From assembly GCA_032622095.1 (NCBI GenBank), contig CP136062.1:166536090-166600089 (forward strand): a DNA stretch of 64,000 nt, in the 5' to 3' direction. Both the position numbers and the translations under genes were made by a program. The notes under the pieces are model-generated. The model made no database searches. It saw nothing but the letters and a program-made list of their open reading frames with translations, and was not told the origin of the DNA. The stretch is from Siphonodentalium dalli. Taxonomy: Eukaryota > Mollusca > Scaphopoda > Gadilida > Siphonodentaliidae. Shown here in pieces: positions 54,080-64,000 of the stretch (position 1 is its first letter; each line of letters begins with the position of its first letter).

Positions 54080-57000
54080 CCATGTGTGCGTGTGTGTGTC
54101 CGTCAACAATTTCCTTTGGCGCGGGCTACAGGTCGTACCGATACCTTTGGTCTGATATTTATAAAATTTGTCATGAATGTTGACATTGACATGTAGATGG
54201 GAACAAGTCATTTTGGGGTCATTGGCCAAAAAACATTGGGGCTGACAGCCATCTTGGATTTCAAAATTAAATCGATTGGCGCGGTCTACATGTCTTACTG
54301 TTTGTCTGATCATAATGAAATTTGTCATGGATGTTAACGAATCATTTTGGTGTCGTTCCACCAAAAAACATGGCCGCCAGCAGCCATCTTTGATTTTACT
54401 CTTTGCATGACTAAATCCTTTGGCGCGGGCTACAGGTCGTAGCTTTGGTATGATCTTCATCAAATTTGTCATGGATGTTAACAATGACATGTAGATTGGA
54501 AAGAATCCTTTTGGGGTCATTCAGCCAAAAATCATGGCCGCCAGCAGCCATCTTGGATTTCACTCTTTGCATGACTAAATCCTTTGGCACAGGCTACAGG
54601 TCGTACCTTTGGTCAGATCATTATGAAATTTGTCATGAATGTTGACATTGACATGTACATGTAGATGGGAACGAGTCATTTTGGTGTCATTCGGCCAAAA
54701 AACATGGCCGCCAGCAGCCATCTTGGATTTTACTCTTTGCATGACTAAATCCTTTGGCACGGGTTACAGGTCGTGGCTTTGGTCAGATCTTTATGAAATT
54801 TGTCATGAATGTTGCATTGATGTGTAGATGGGAACGAGTCATCTTGGGGTCATTCGGCAAAACAATATGGCCGCCAGCAGCCATCTTGGATTTTACTCTT
54901 TGCATGACTAAATCCTTTGGCGCGGGCTACAGGTCGTAGCTTTGGTCAGATCTTTATGAAATTTGTTATGGATGTTAATAATGACATGTAGATGGGAATG
55001 AGTAGTTTTGGGGACATCCGGCAAAAAAACATGGCTGCCAGCGGCCATCTTGGATTTCAAAATTTAATCCATTGGCGCTGGCTACAGGTCGTACTGCTTG
55101 TCTGATCATCATGACATTTTGCATGGATGTTAATATTGACATGTACATGTAGATGCGAACGGGTTATTCTGGGGTCGTTCGGCCAAAAAACATGGCCGCC
55201 AGCAGCCATCTTGGATTTTACTCTTTGCATGACTAAATCCTTTGGCGCGGGCTACAGGTCGAGGCTTTGGTCAGATCTTCATGAAATTTGTCATGGATGT
55301 TAACAATGACATGTAGATGAGAACAAGTCATTTTGGGGTCATTGGCCAAAAAACATTGGGGCTGACAGCCATCTTGGATTTCAAAATTAAATCGATTGGT
55401 CTACATGTCTTACTGTTTGTCTGATCATCATGAAATTTGTCATGGATGTTAACGAATCATTTTGGTGTCGTTCCACCAAAAGACATGGCCGCCAGCAGCC
55501 ATCTTTGATTTTACTCTTTGCATGACTAAATCCTTTGGCGCGGGCTACAGGTCGTAGCTTTGGTATGACCTTCATGAAATTTGTCATGGATGTTAACAAT
55601 GACATGTAGATTGGAAAGAATCCTTTTGGGGTCATTCAGCCAAAAATCATGGCCGCCAGCAGCCATCTTGGATTTCACTCTTTGCATGACTAAATCCTAT
55701 GGCACAGGCTACAGGTCGTACCTTTGGTAAGATCATTATGAAATTTGTCCTGAATGTTGACATGTACATGTAGATGGGAACGAGTCATTTTGGGGTCATT
55801 CGGCCAAAAAACATGGCCGCTGGCAGCCATCTTGGATTTCAAAATTAAATCGATTCGCGTGGTCTACAGGTCATACTGTTCGTCTGATTATCATGAAATT
55901 TGTCAAGGATGTTAATAATGACAGGCAGATGGGAACGAGCCATTTTGGGGTCGTTCGGCCAAAAAACATGGCCGCCAGCAGCCATCTTGGATTTTACTCT
56001 TTGCATCACTAAATTCTCTGGCGCGGGCTACAGGTCGTAGCTTTGGTCGGATCTTCATGAAATTTGTCATTGGTGTTAACAATGACATGTAGATGGGAAC
56101 GAGCTGTTTGTGGTCATTCGGCCAAAATACATCTTGGATTTTACTCTTTGCTTGACTAAATCCTTCAGCACAGGCTCTAGGTTGTACATTTGGACAGATC
56201 ATTATGATATTTGTCATGGCTATTGACATTGACATGTAGATGTGAACGAGTCATTTTGGGGTAGTTTGACCAAAAAACATGGCCACCAGCAGCCATCTTG
56301 GATTTTAATCTTTGCATGACTAAATCCTTTGGCGCGGGCTACAGGTCGTACCTTTGGTCTGATCTTTATGAAATTTGTCCTAAATGTTGACATTGACATG
56401 TAGATGGGAACGAGTCATTTTGGGGTCATTCGGCAAAAAAACATGGCTGCCAGCAGCCATCTTGGATTTCAAAATTCAATCCATTTGCATGGGCTACAGG
56501 TCGTACTGCTCGTCTGATCATCATGCAATTTTACATGGATGTTAATATTGACATGTAGATGGGAACGAGTCATTCTGGGGTTGTTATGGCCGCCAGCAAC
56601 TATCTTAGATTTTACTCTTTGCATGACTAAATCCTTTGGCGCGGGCTACAGGTCGTGGCTTTGGTCAGATCTTTATGAAATTTGTCATGAATGTTGACAT
56701 TGACATGTAGATGGGAACGAGACATCTTGGGGTTATTCGGCAAAAAAATATGGCCGCCAGCAGCCATCTTGGATTTTACTCTTTGCATGACTAAATCCTT
56801 TGGCGCGGGCTACAGGTCGTAGCTTTGGTCAGATCTTCATGAAATTTGTTATGGATGTTAATAATGACATGTAGATGGGAATGAGTAGTTTTGGGGACAT
56901 TCGGCAAAAAAACATGTCTGCCAGCGGCCATCTTGGATTTCAAAATTTAATCCATTGGCGCTGGCTACAGGTCGTACTGCTTGTCTGATCATCATGAAAT

Positions 57001-58625
57001 TTTGCATGGATGTTAATATTGACATGTAGATGGGAACGGGTTATTCTGGGGTCGTTCGGCCAAAAAACATGGCCGCCAGCAGCCATCTTGGATTTTACTC
57101 TTTGCATGACTAAATCCTTTGGCGCGGGCTACAGGTCGAGGCTTTGGTCAGATCTTCATGAAATTTGTCATGGATGTTAACAATGACATGTAGATGGGAA
57201 CAAGTCGTTTTGGCCAAAAAACATTGCCGCCCAGCAGCCAATTTGGATTTTACTCTTTGCATGACTAAATCCTTTGGCACAGGCAACAGGTCCTTGCTTT
57301 GGTCAGATCATTATGAAATTTGTCATGAATGTTCACATTGACATGTAGATGGGAATGAGTCATGTTTGGGGTCATTTGGCCAAAAAACATGGCCGCCATC
57401 TTTGATTTCAAAATTAAATCGATTGGCGCGGTCTACAGGTCGTACTGTTCGTCTGATTATCATGAAATTTGTCATGGATGTTAATAATGACAGGTAGATG
57501 GGAACGAGTCATTTTGGGGTAGTTTGGTCAAAAACATGGCCGTCATGAGCATCTTGGATTTTACTCTTTGCATGACTAAATCATTTGGCGGGGGCTGCAG
57601 GTCGTAGCTTTAGTCAGATCTTCATGAAATTTGTCATGACTGTTGACCTTGACATGCAAATGGGAACGAGTCATTTTGGGGTCATACGGCCAAAAGACAT
57701 GACCGCCAGCAGCCATCTTGGATTTTACTCTTTGCATGACTAAATCCTTTGGCACAGGCTACAGGTCCTTACTTTGGTCAGATCACTATGAAATTGACGT
57801 TGACATGTGGATGGGAGTGAGTCATTTTGGGGTCATTTGGCCAGAAAACATGGCCGCTGGCAGCCATCTGTGTCTCTTTGATTTCAAAATTAAATCGATT
57901 GGCGCGGTCTACATGTCGTACTGTTCGTCTGATTATCATGAAATTTGTCATGGATGTTAATAATGATAGGCTGATGGGAATGAGTCATTTTGCGGTAGTT
58001 CGACCAAAAAACATAGCCGACTTGGCCGTCTTGAGCATCTTGGATTTTACTCTTTGCATGACTAAATCCTTCGGCACAGGCTCTAGGTCGTACATGTACC
58101 TTTGGTCAGATCATTATGATATTTGTCATGGCTATTGACATGTACAATGTAGATGGGAACGAGTCATTTTGGGGTCGTTTGACCAAAAAACATGGCGTCA
58201 GCGGTCATCTTGGATTTCAAAATTCAATCCATTAGCATGGGCCACAGGTCGTATCTTTAGTCGGATCATTATTAAATTTGTCATGGATGTTAAAATTGAC
58301 ATGTAGATGGGAAATGAGTAATTTTGGGGTTGTTCGGCCAAAAACATGGCCGCCAGCAGCCATCTTGGATTATACTCTTTGCATGACTAAATTCTTTGTC
58401 AAGGGCTACAAGTTGAATCTTTGGTCCAATCATCATGAGATTTGTCATGGATGTTAACAATTACATGTAGATGGGAAAAGATTCATATCTTTTGTCGGAC
58501 TATCATGAAATTGGTGAAGGATGTTAACAATGACATGTAATAGGAAGAAGTCTTTTTTGGGTCATTTGGCAAAAAAACGATGGCTCTTGCGGCCATCTTG
58601 GATTTTAATCTTTGCATAACTAGGC
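54080..58625 (+). repeat. ~165-bp satellite array, about 27 units, with higher-order duplications
   Basis: Consensus words in order: CTTTGCATGACTAAATCCTT, TGGCGCGGGCTACAGGTCGT, TTTGGTCAGATCTTCATGAA, ATTTGTCATGGATGTTAACA, ATGACATGTAGATGGGAACG, AGTCATTTTGGGGTCATTCG, GCCAAAAAACATGGCCGCCA, GCAGCCATCTTGGATT. Distances between successive CATCTTGGATT words are 160-170 bp. A second subtype replaces the CTTTGCATGAC part with TTCAAAATTAAATCGATTGG. Blocks recur at offsets of ~1120 bp (54.2 vs 55.3 kb) and ~1881 bp (54.77-55.2 vs 56.65-57.1 kb). The core size and linked tail resemble bivalve pearl/Helentron-associated elements (family knowledge; assignment inferred). Confidence 0.92.
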
Positions 58626-59003
58626 CTTTCAACTTTCCACATTCCGAATCGCTCCATTAACTGTAACACATGAAATTATTCCCTTTCCTTGTTGAGCTAC
58701 AGTGTCATTGACACTTTCATAATTACATTTCAGTCAATTCACATTTTCAGTTGCATATACATGTATACCGGTATGTGAACCAATTTCATCATTACAGAAA
58801 TTGCAAATTCATCGTTGATTCCATCATCTCAACATTTCATTAAAGTGAGACTTTATGTTCACACATCGGTTCATTCAGGCAACATTTTTTTTTCATTTCT
58901 ACACTGGTCATTGCATTGATCGTCTTCAATGGGAATAATCTATAATTATATATGTACATGTATATCATCGTTAACTATTAAAGTGACATTTCTCTTCCTC
59001 CCA
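58626..59003 (+). repeat. Unique tail of the satellite-bearing element
   Basis: CTGTAACACATGAAATTATTCCC and TTGAGCTACAGTGTCATTGACACTTTCAT match the complement of 2729-2860. The small hairpin AGTGTCATTGACACT may be the 3' terminal hairpin of a Helentron-like element (inference). Confidence 0.7.
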
Positions 59004-59967
59004 ATCAATATTGCATTAAAATGACGCTTCATATTCATTACACTTCATTCAATAATTTCTGTTTCTTCATCACTTATTGCATTGATTTCCTTCAGGTAAG
59101 GTAAGCTATGTCCGACTCAAATGTTAAAGTGACGCATCATATTCACTACACTTTATTCAATAATTTCTTTATCTACATAGTTTACATGTATTGCATTGAT
59201 TGCCTGCAGCTAAGGTAATCTATGTCCGACTCAAATAATACAAATATTAGAGGCATTCCATTTCCATCCATTAATTCTAAGGAAACTTCTGCTGTGATAT
59301 ATATATATGTATATATATATACATATACATACATATACATACATGGTACTACATGTGCTACACCACTCGGAGAAATGTCTGTGTCATCACACTAAAATAC
59401 CATGTTAGAACTTGAATTGATATATTCGTAATCGTATATAGTCACCAATAGCCGGGTTACTACCGTAGTACCTGACATTGCCCATCTAGTGAACTATTCA
59501 AACACAGCAGGCCTGGTTGATTTCGCTGTGGGATGATGGTTCACTTCCATCCTCAAGCTACTTATGCCATTTCATGGCATAATTCTGTTCTGACGTGCAG
59601 GGGTAGATTTGCTTGAGGCCCCACCACAGTTCAATTCGCACCATGTTCTCAGCTATTATTATCTTATGTTCGAACTTTACTCATATGTTTGGACTGATCA
59701 TAACCATTTTAATGCTGGGTTTGAATAGTTCACTAGATGGGCAATGTCCGTTACTACGGTAGTAACCCGGCTATTGGTGACTATATACGATTACGAATAT
59801 ATTAATCCAAGTTCTAGCATGGTATTTGTGTGAAGACACAGACATTTCTCCGAGTGGAGTAGCACATGTAGTACCCTGTAGGGAACATCCTATAATTATT
59901 GTAACATTGAACTTAATGATCAACTTGGTGGTTGCTCCATTACGTGTCACGTACGATCATATTATAA
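59004..59967 (+). repeat. Second copy of the 1-955 segment
   Basis: Direct copy, with about three units of the ~125-bp tandem repeat at its left side and a slightly longer TA-rich spacer. It ends at GATCATATTA, about 220 bp before the recognisable start of LINE copy B. Confidence 0.9.
59342..59878. mobile_element. TIR element (MITE), copy 2
   Basis: Same arms as 341-864. The first bases read CATGG instead of CAGGG; the right end is intact (GTACCCTG), flanked by TA. Confidence 0.85.
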
Positions 59968-60186
59968 TAACAGTACCTGGTTCTCACCACCAACTTTCAT
60001 ACACTAAGTTTTACCGATAACATGATACGAGTAGATGGTACGTAATCTCCAGGTACGTAAATAGTACTAAATACGGCCATCAGGAACTTCCGGGAGAAAA
60101 TTTTGAAAATTCGGCAGTGCTCTTGAAATCGGTTTGTATTTGATGAATAGTTTCGTTTGGAGCGAACTTGGTATAAAACATATATC

Positions 60187-60908
60187 CAAAAACTAGAATA
60201 TAAAATTAATGAATTGGAGAAAAACAACGACTTGCTAAAGAAGCAAATACGCACAGCCCCGGGAGTGACACTAGTACAAAAAACGCTGAGGCAACCCAAA
60301 CATCTAGCACAGCAGCCCTAGTCAACCAACTCCATGAGCGTGTTACAAATATTATGTTTGCACAAATAAACAAACAAATGGACAAACTGGAGAACGATAT
60401 CCTGTCTGATAATACCCGGCCTTTAGAAAAATATACCACAACCAACAACGACACACCGGCACAGACCGAAGATATCTACAAAGATGCGGCGTACATGACA
60501 GGTAAACCCATAACATTCAATGAACTCTCATCACAACAAAGTAAGCGCATAGAGGCTCCATCCGAATACCAATTACCATCAGCAGCTAGACAACCGCCAC
60601 CGACACGTATGCACCTCCATACAGGACCTCAACCAACCTACCATACACCTCCAGCACCACAGACAAACCCAGGTCAATGGAGACGAGGAGGAACTGAATA
60701 TAGTCATACAGGACCTCAACCACCCTACCATACACCTGCAGCACCACAGACACACCCCGGTCAATGGAGACGAGGAAGAAATAGAGTAAGACAGGTAGCT
60801 CCGATTAGCAACACCTGTAGAAGAGTGTTATCCCAAGACAGGACCACATCTTCAAGCTACCAGCAGCCTTTTTTAGGGGAAAACAGCCTCTCCAACAACC
60901 GAAGATAA
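60187..60908 (+). pseudogene. LINE copy B: ORF1 (coiled coil, proline-rich repeats), frameshifted
   Basis: 60190-60260 encodes a coiled-coil-like stretch (KINELEKNNDLLKKQI). The frame then moves near 60265 and continues through VNQLHERVTNIMFAQINKQM and TEDIYKDAAYM to the end at 60908. Residues ~85-145 of the 60354 frame contain two copies of a Pro-rich unit (HTGPQP.YHTP.APQT.PGQWRRG), a direct repeat of ~72 bp. ORF1 of LINEs binds the element RNA (family knowledge). No zinc knuckle or RRM is visible. It overlaps the endonuclease frame that follows. Confidence 0.7.
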
Positions 60909-60940
60909 CAGCGGATAACGAGCCAAATGCAGTACCACCG

Positions 60941-62324
60941 AAACAAAATGAACTGCGCATACTGACATACAACTGCAAAAACATCAAATCATGCGCATTA
61001 ACATTCAATAATCTATTAGACCATGCTGACATTTTCCTTATACAAGAACACTGGCTATACCACTTCGAACTTAAGCTACTGAATGAACTACACGCCGATA
61101 TATCCGGAGCCGGAAAAGCTGTCGACCCTTTACATCCCCTAACACCAGTCAGCCTTCCAAGAGGATATGGCGGAGTAGCCTGCCTATGGAACAGATCTAT
61201 TGATAAACACATTCGAGTAATTCCTGATGGCAACACAAGACTACAATGTATTGAGCTGCTATCTGCTGAACCTCTACTTATAATAAGTGTATATATGCCC
61301 ACCAACACCACCAATGCACTACCGAACGAATATGAAGAAATCCTTGACCAGATTCGTGAGATATACTGCAAGAAAATACAACGATACACATACGATGTAT
61401 ATTGGAGGAGACATGAACGAAGACATCAAGTCGCGCTGTAGCCTTCCGCAAATTGCTGACAGATACCCACTTGAAATCGGAAAACATCGGGAAAACATTC
61501 ATTAATGTTAAAGGAGTTGCCGTGTCCGAAATCGATTCAATCATGTATCCAGATAACATAGCAATTCATAATGCAGAGATCCTCGAACTTGATGAAAACA
61601 CATCAGACCACCAACCCAAGATGCTAAGAATCCCGTATGATATTATAAAAGCTCATCAAATGGCAAAGACAACTGAACCAGCAATAACCAGAGTCAAGTG
61701 TGATAAAGTAGACATACTCCTATACCAAGATCTACTTGATGAGAAAATGACAAAGTCACACGTCAACCACTGGGACAGAGTAGAAAATGGACTCGAAGAG
61801 ACTACCAACATGATGACCGGTGCCGCCCTAGAATGTGCACCAAAAAAGAAGAAGAATAAGAACAACCCAAAACTAAAGGTTTGGAATGAAGATATTTCGG
61901 CGAAGTTACATCTGTACCGGAGAGTGTACAAGGAGTGGAGAGACGCAGGAAAACCGAATGAGGGTACGCTTCTTCATAACAAAAAAGATGCTAGAAAAGA
62001 ATTCCGCTTTGAAGTCAACAAAGCACTGTGCATACGCAACCAAGATCTCCGTGCAAAAGTCCTAGGCGCCGAGAGAAGGACAGAAGTCTAATGTTCAACC
62101 TCATCAGGGGACAAAGAGGAAAGTCACACCAATGTATATCTGACCTCCATGTCGATGGCAAAACATTCTCTGATGACAATATAATCAATGTATGGTCACT
62201 ACACTTCAGCGAACAGGCAAAAATGAAGGATCACGACTACAACTTTAACTTCCTCAAACAATGCCTTGACGATTACCACATCCTAAAATCAAATGGCTCT
62301 CCTGACTCTGTACCACCCATTTGA
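60941..62324 (+). pseudogene. LINE copy B: AP-type endonuclease and linker of ORF2
   Basis: Endonuclease motifs in order: ILTYNCKNIKS, FLIQEHWLY, SVYMPTN (frame ending at 61441), then IGGDMNEDI in the next frame (~61400-61425), then VSEIDSIMYPD and TSDHQP in a third frame (61453-62091). The linker DLHVDGKTFSDD lies in a fourth (62028-62324). Frame breaks at ~61385, ~61490 and ~62070 and a TGA at 62322-62324 separate them. No ATG is seen for the ORF2 frame, which overlaps the end of ORF1. Closely matched by copy A motif for motif. Confidence 0.85.
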
Positions 62325-64000
62325 GTAAATGAGTTAAGAAAGATCTTATCAACAATGAAGAAAGGAAAAGCACCTGACAAAAGTGGCTTGATCATCGAAC
62401 ACTTCATCTACGCCTTTGATAGTTTACTCTCTACTATTGCCTCGATTATCAACAAAATACTGGAAAATGGTGAGATACCAACTAGCATGAACATTGGAGT
62501 AATCACACCAGTCTTTAAACAGAAAGGCGACAAATGTAACTCAACTAGCTACAGATGGATTACCATCTCGCCAGTGATGATGAAAATAGTGGAACACATC
62601 CTTCGAAAATACCTCAGAGAAGCGACAGCACCTCTACAGTCACCGATGCAACGAGGATTCACACCTGGAGCATCCCCTCTCAATAGCGCACTACTGCTTG
62701 AGGAAGTCATACGTGAAAGTAGAGACAATAATCATCCTATATTCATCGCCTTCTTAGATGCTAAATCAGCCTTTGATGTTATCAACCACCAAATCATGAT
62801 GAGGAAATTACATCAATACAACAGTATACAGGGTCTTGGAGCTTGATTGATGGCATGCATATCAACTGCAAATCAACTGTCAAATGGAATGGGAAGACAT
62901 CAGAAGAGTTTACAATAGAGCAGGGCGTACGGCAAAGAGTTGTACTAAGTGCTGATCTCTATAAAACCTACATTGAAGAATTATTAGGACTATTCCAACA
63001 ATCTGATTGCGGAACTAGAGTTGGCAACATCCACCTTAACGCCACAGCATGTGCCGACGACGTTGCAGTTTTCAGTCATGATCGCAGTCAGCTGCAAGTC
63101 CTCATCAACTGCGCACACCACTATAGCCAGCTCCATAGATATAAATTGCAAGCCCAGAAGAGCGTAACAGTCGAAATCAAACCGTTCAAACAAACTAAAA
63201 ACAACAGCAATTACACCTGGAATATGCAAGGCACCACTATGCCGACTGCAGAGACTGCTCCACATTTGGGAATAATCCGATCCACCAACATTGAAAAGAC
63301 AACAAGAGAAACAGTTGGTAACAACATCAAAAAAGCTAGGCGAACATCTTACAGCCTCATGCCGGTTGGATTTCATGGAGTTAATGGTCTTGATCCCATC
63401 CGCTGTCTACGTCTGTATCAGATGTACATTGTTCCTGTGCTGCTGTATGGTTGTGCAGTCCTACAACCTCAAGGATCCAACCTACTTAACCTTGAGATGT
63501 TCCAGAAAAAAATGCTTAAGAGAATAATGTCGCTACCAACCAGAGCAGCTGATCTTGCTACCTACATCCTCTCTAGAATACTCCCTATTGAAGCACAGCT
63601 AGACATCCGGATACTCTGCCTTTACTACAACGTCTGTACACAAACTGATAACAGCCTTGAAAAGCAGATTGCTGAACGCCAAATCACAATGAAATCTACC
63701 GCCAGCCCATTCTCCAAAACACAATGGAAAAACATGACTAAAACAGCTGTTTCTAAATACTGGACACACAAAATCTGAGCAAGCCAGCATCTCTATAAGC
63801 CTCACACACCTGAGTACTCACACTTTTCAACCTGGTAAGCAACATCAAATACTAAAAGCTGACATCAACCCAGAAAAAGCCGCTGCAATGCTTGCTATTC
63901 GACTACAACTAGCAACAATGACCTACAACCTAGAAAGCCGGCATTTCACCAAGACAAAGAACGATACCGTATGCAACCTTTGTGGTGAAGAAGACGAGGA
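62325..64000 (+). pseudogene. LINE copy B: reverse transcriptase and C-terminal region, runs off the window
   Basis: 62355-62846 encodes fingers and palm A: KKGKAPDKSG, GVITPVFKQKGDK, MQRGFTPGASPLNSA and FLDAKSAFDVI (catalytic Asp). A shift near 62835 leads into 62843-63778 with GVRQRVVLSADLY (family normally has a G pair where RV stands), active site ACADDVAVF, HLGIIRS and LLYGCAVLQP. A TGA at 63776-63778 and a further shift near 63825 precede a terminal zinc-binding start VCNLCGEEDE at the window edge. The element is 3' truncated only by the window. Inactive through frame breaks, but both catalytic motifs are kept. Confidence 0.88.

Noticed and set aside
54065-56235. Minus-strand ORFs of 60-150 codons in the satellite
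   Set aside because: They are chance frames repeated with the unit, broken differently in each copy.
54080-58625. Possible CRISPR-like array
   Set aside because: Whole ~165-bp units are repeated without unique spacers; it is satellite DNA in a eukaryotic genome.

Overview
The window looks like repeat-dominated nuclear DNA of a marine invertebrate, not bacterial or viral DNA. I find no intact host gene, tRNA, rRNA or CRISPR array. Nearly everything recognisable is mobile or tandemly repeated: two decayed non-LTR retrotransposons of one family, a DIRS/Ngaro-type tyrosine-recombinase retrotransposon, a full-length Ty3/Gypsy LTR element, at least nine terminal-inverted-repeat or foldback elements, a ~165-bp satellite array and TTAGGG-type telomere-like repeats. 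The ~165-bp core repeats linked to a fixed tail, and the many ACATGT-rich short repeats, resemble bivalve mollusc genomes (pearl/Helentron-like elements). That assignment is an inference.

Layout. 1-0.96 kb is a direct copy of 59.0-59.97 kb and carries a 524-bp inverted-repeat element. 2.7-3.0 kb is an inverted solo copy of the satellite end. 3.4-5.3 kb is a degenerate repeat shared with 26.8-27.5 kb. 6.95-9.26 kb is LINE copy A. 11.1-12.6 kb is a minus-strand repetitive-protein pseudogene. 12.7-18.95 kb is the GC-rich DIRS/Ngaro-type element, interrupted by a 951-bp DNA element. 19.1-22.1 kb is a stack of four different tandem repeats ending in degenerate CCCTAA repeats. 25.2-26.1 kb is a TA-flanked element with CAG...CTG ends.

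29.04-38.33 kb is the Gypsy element. Its two 492-bp LTRs differ at about six sites, it has an ATTA target duplication, and pol is an intact 1359-codon frame, but gag carries three shifts and a stop. 38.9-46.04 kb holds a minisatellite and several foldback elements, including a 1469-bp element with a 5-bp target duplication. 46.1-47.9 kb is the most unusual part: a GC-rich 330-bp palindrome, a TATA-type promoter, four tiny closely packed or overlapping ORFs (one with a C2H2 finger plus Walker A loop), a polyadenylation signal, and a second GCC-rich TATA promoter-like block bounded by 14-bp direct repeats. 48-54 kb is low-complexity and dispersed repeats. 54.1-58.6 kb is the ~165-bp satellite with higher-order duplications. 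58.6-60 kb is its tail, and 60.2-64 kb is LINE copy B, running off the window.

No host pathway is encoded. The recognisable proteins serve retrotransposition (gag, protease, reverse transcriptase, RNase H, integrase, tyrosine recombinase, AP-type endonuclease), and most are broken.
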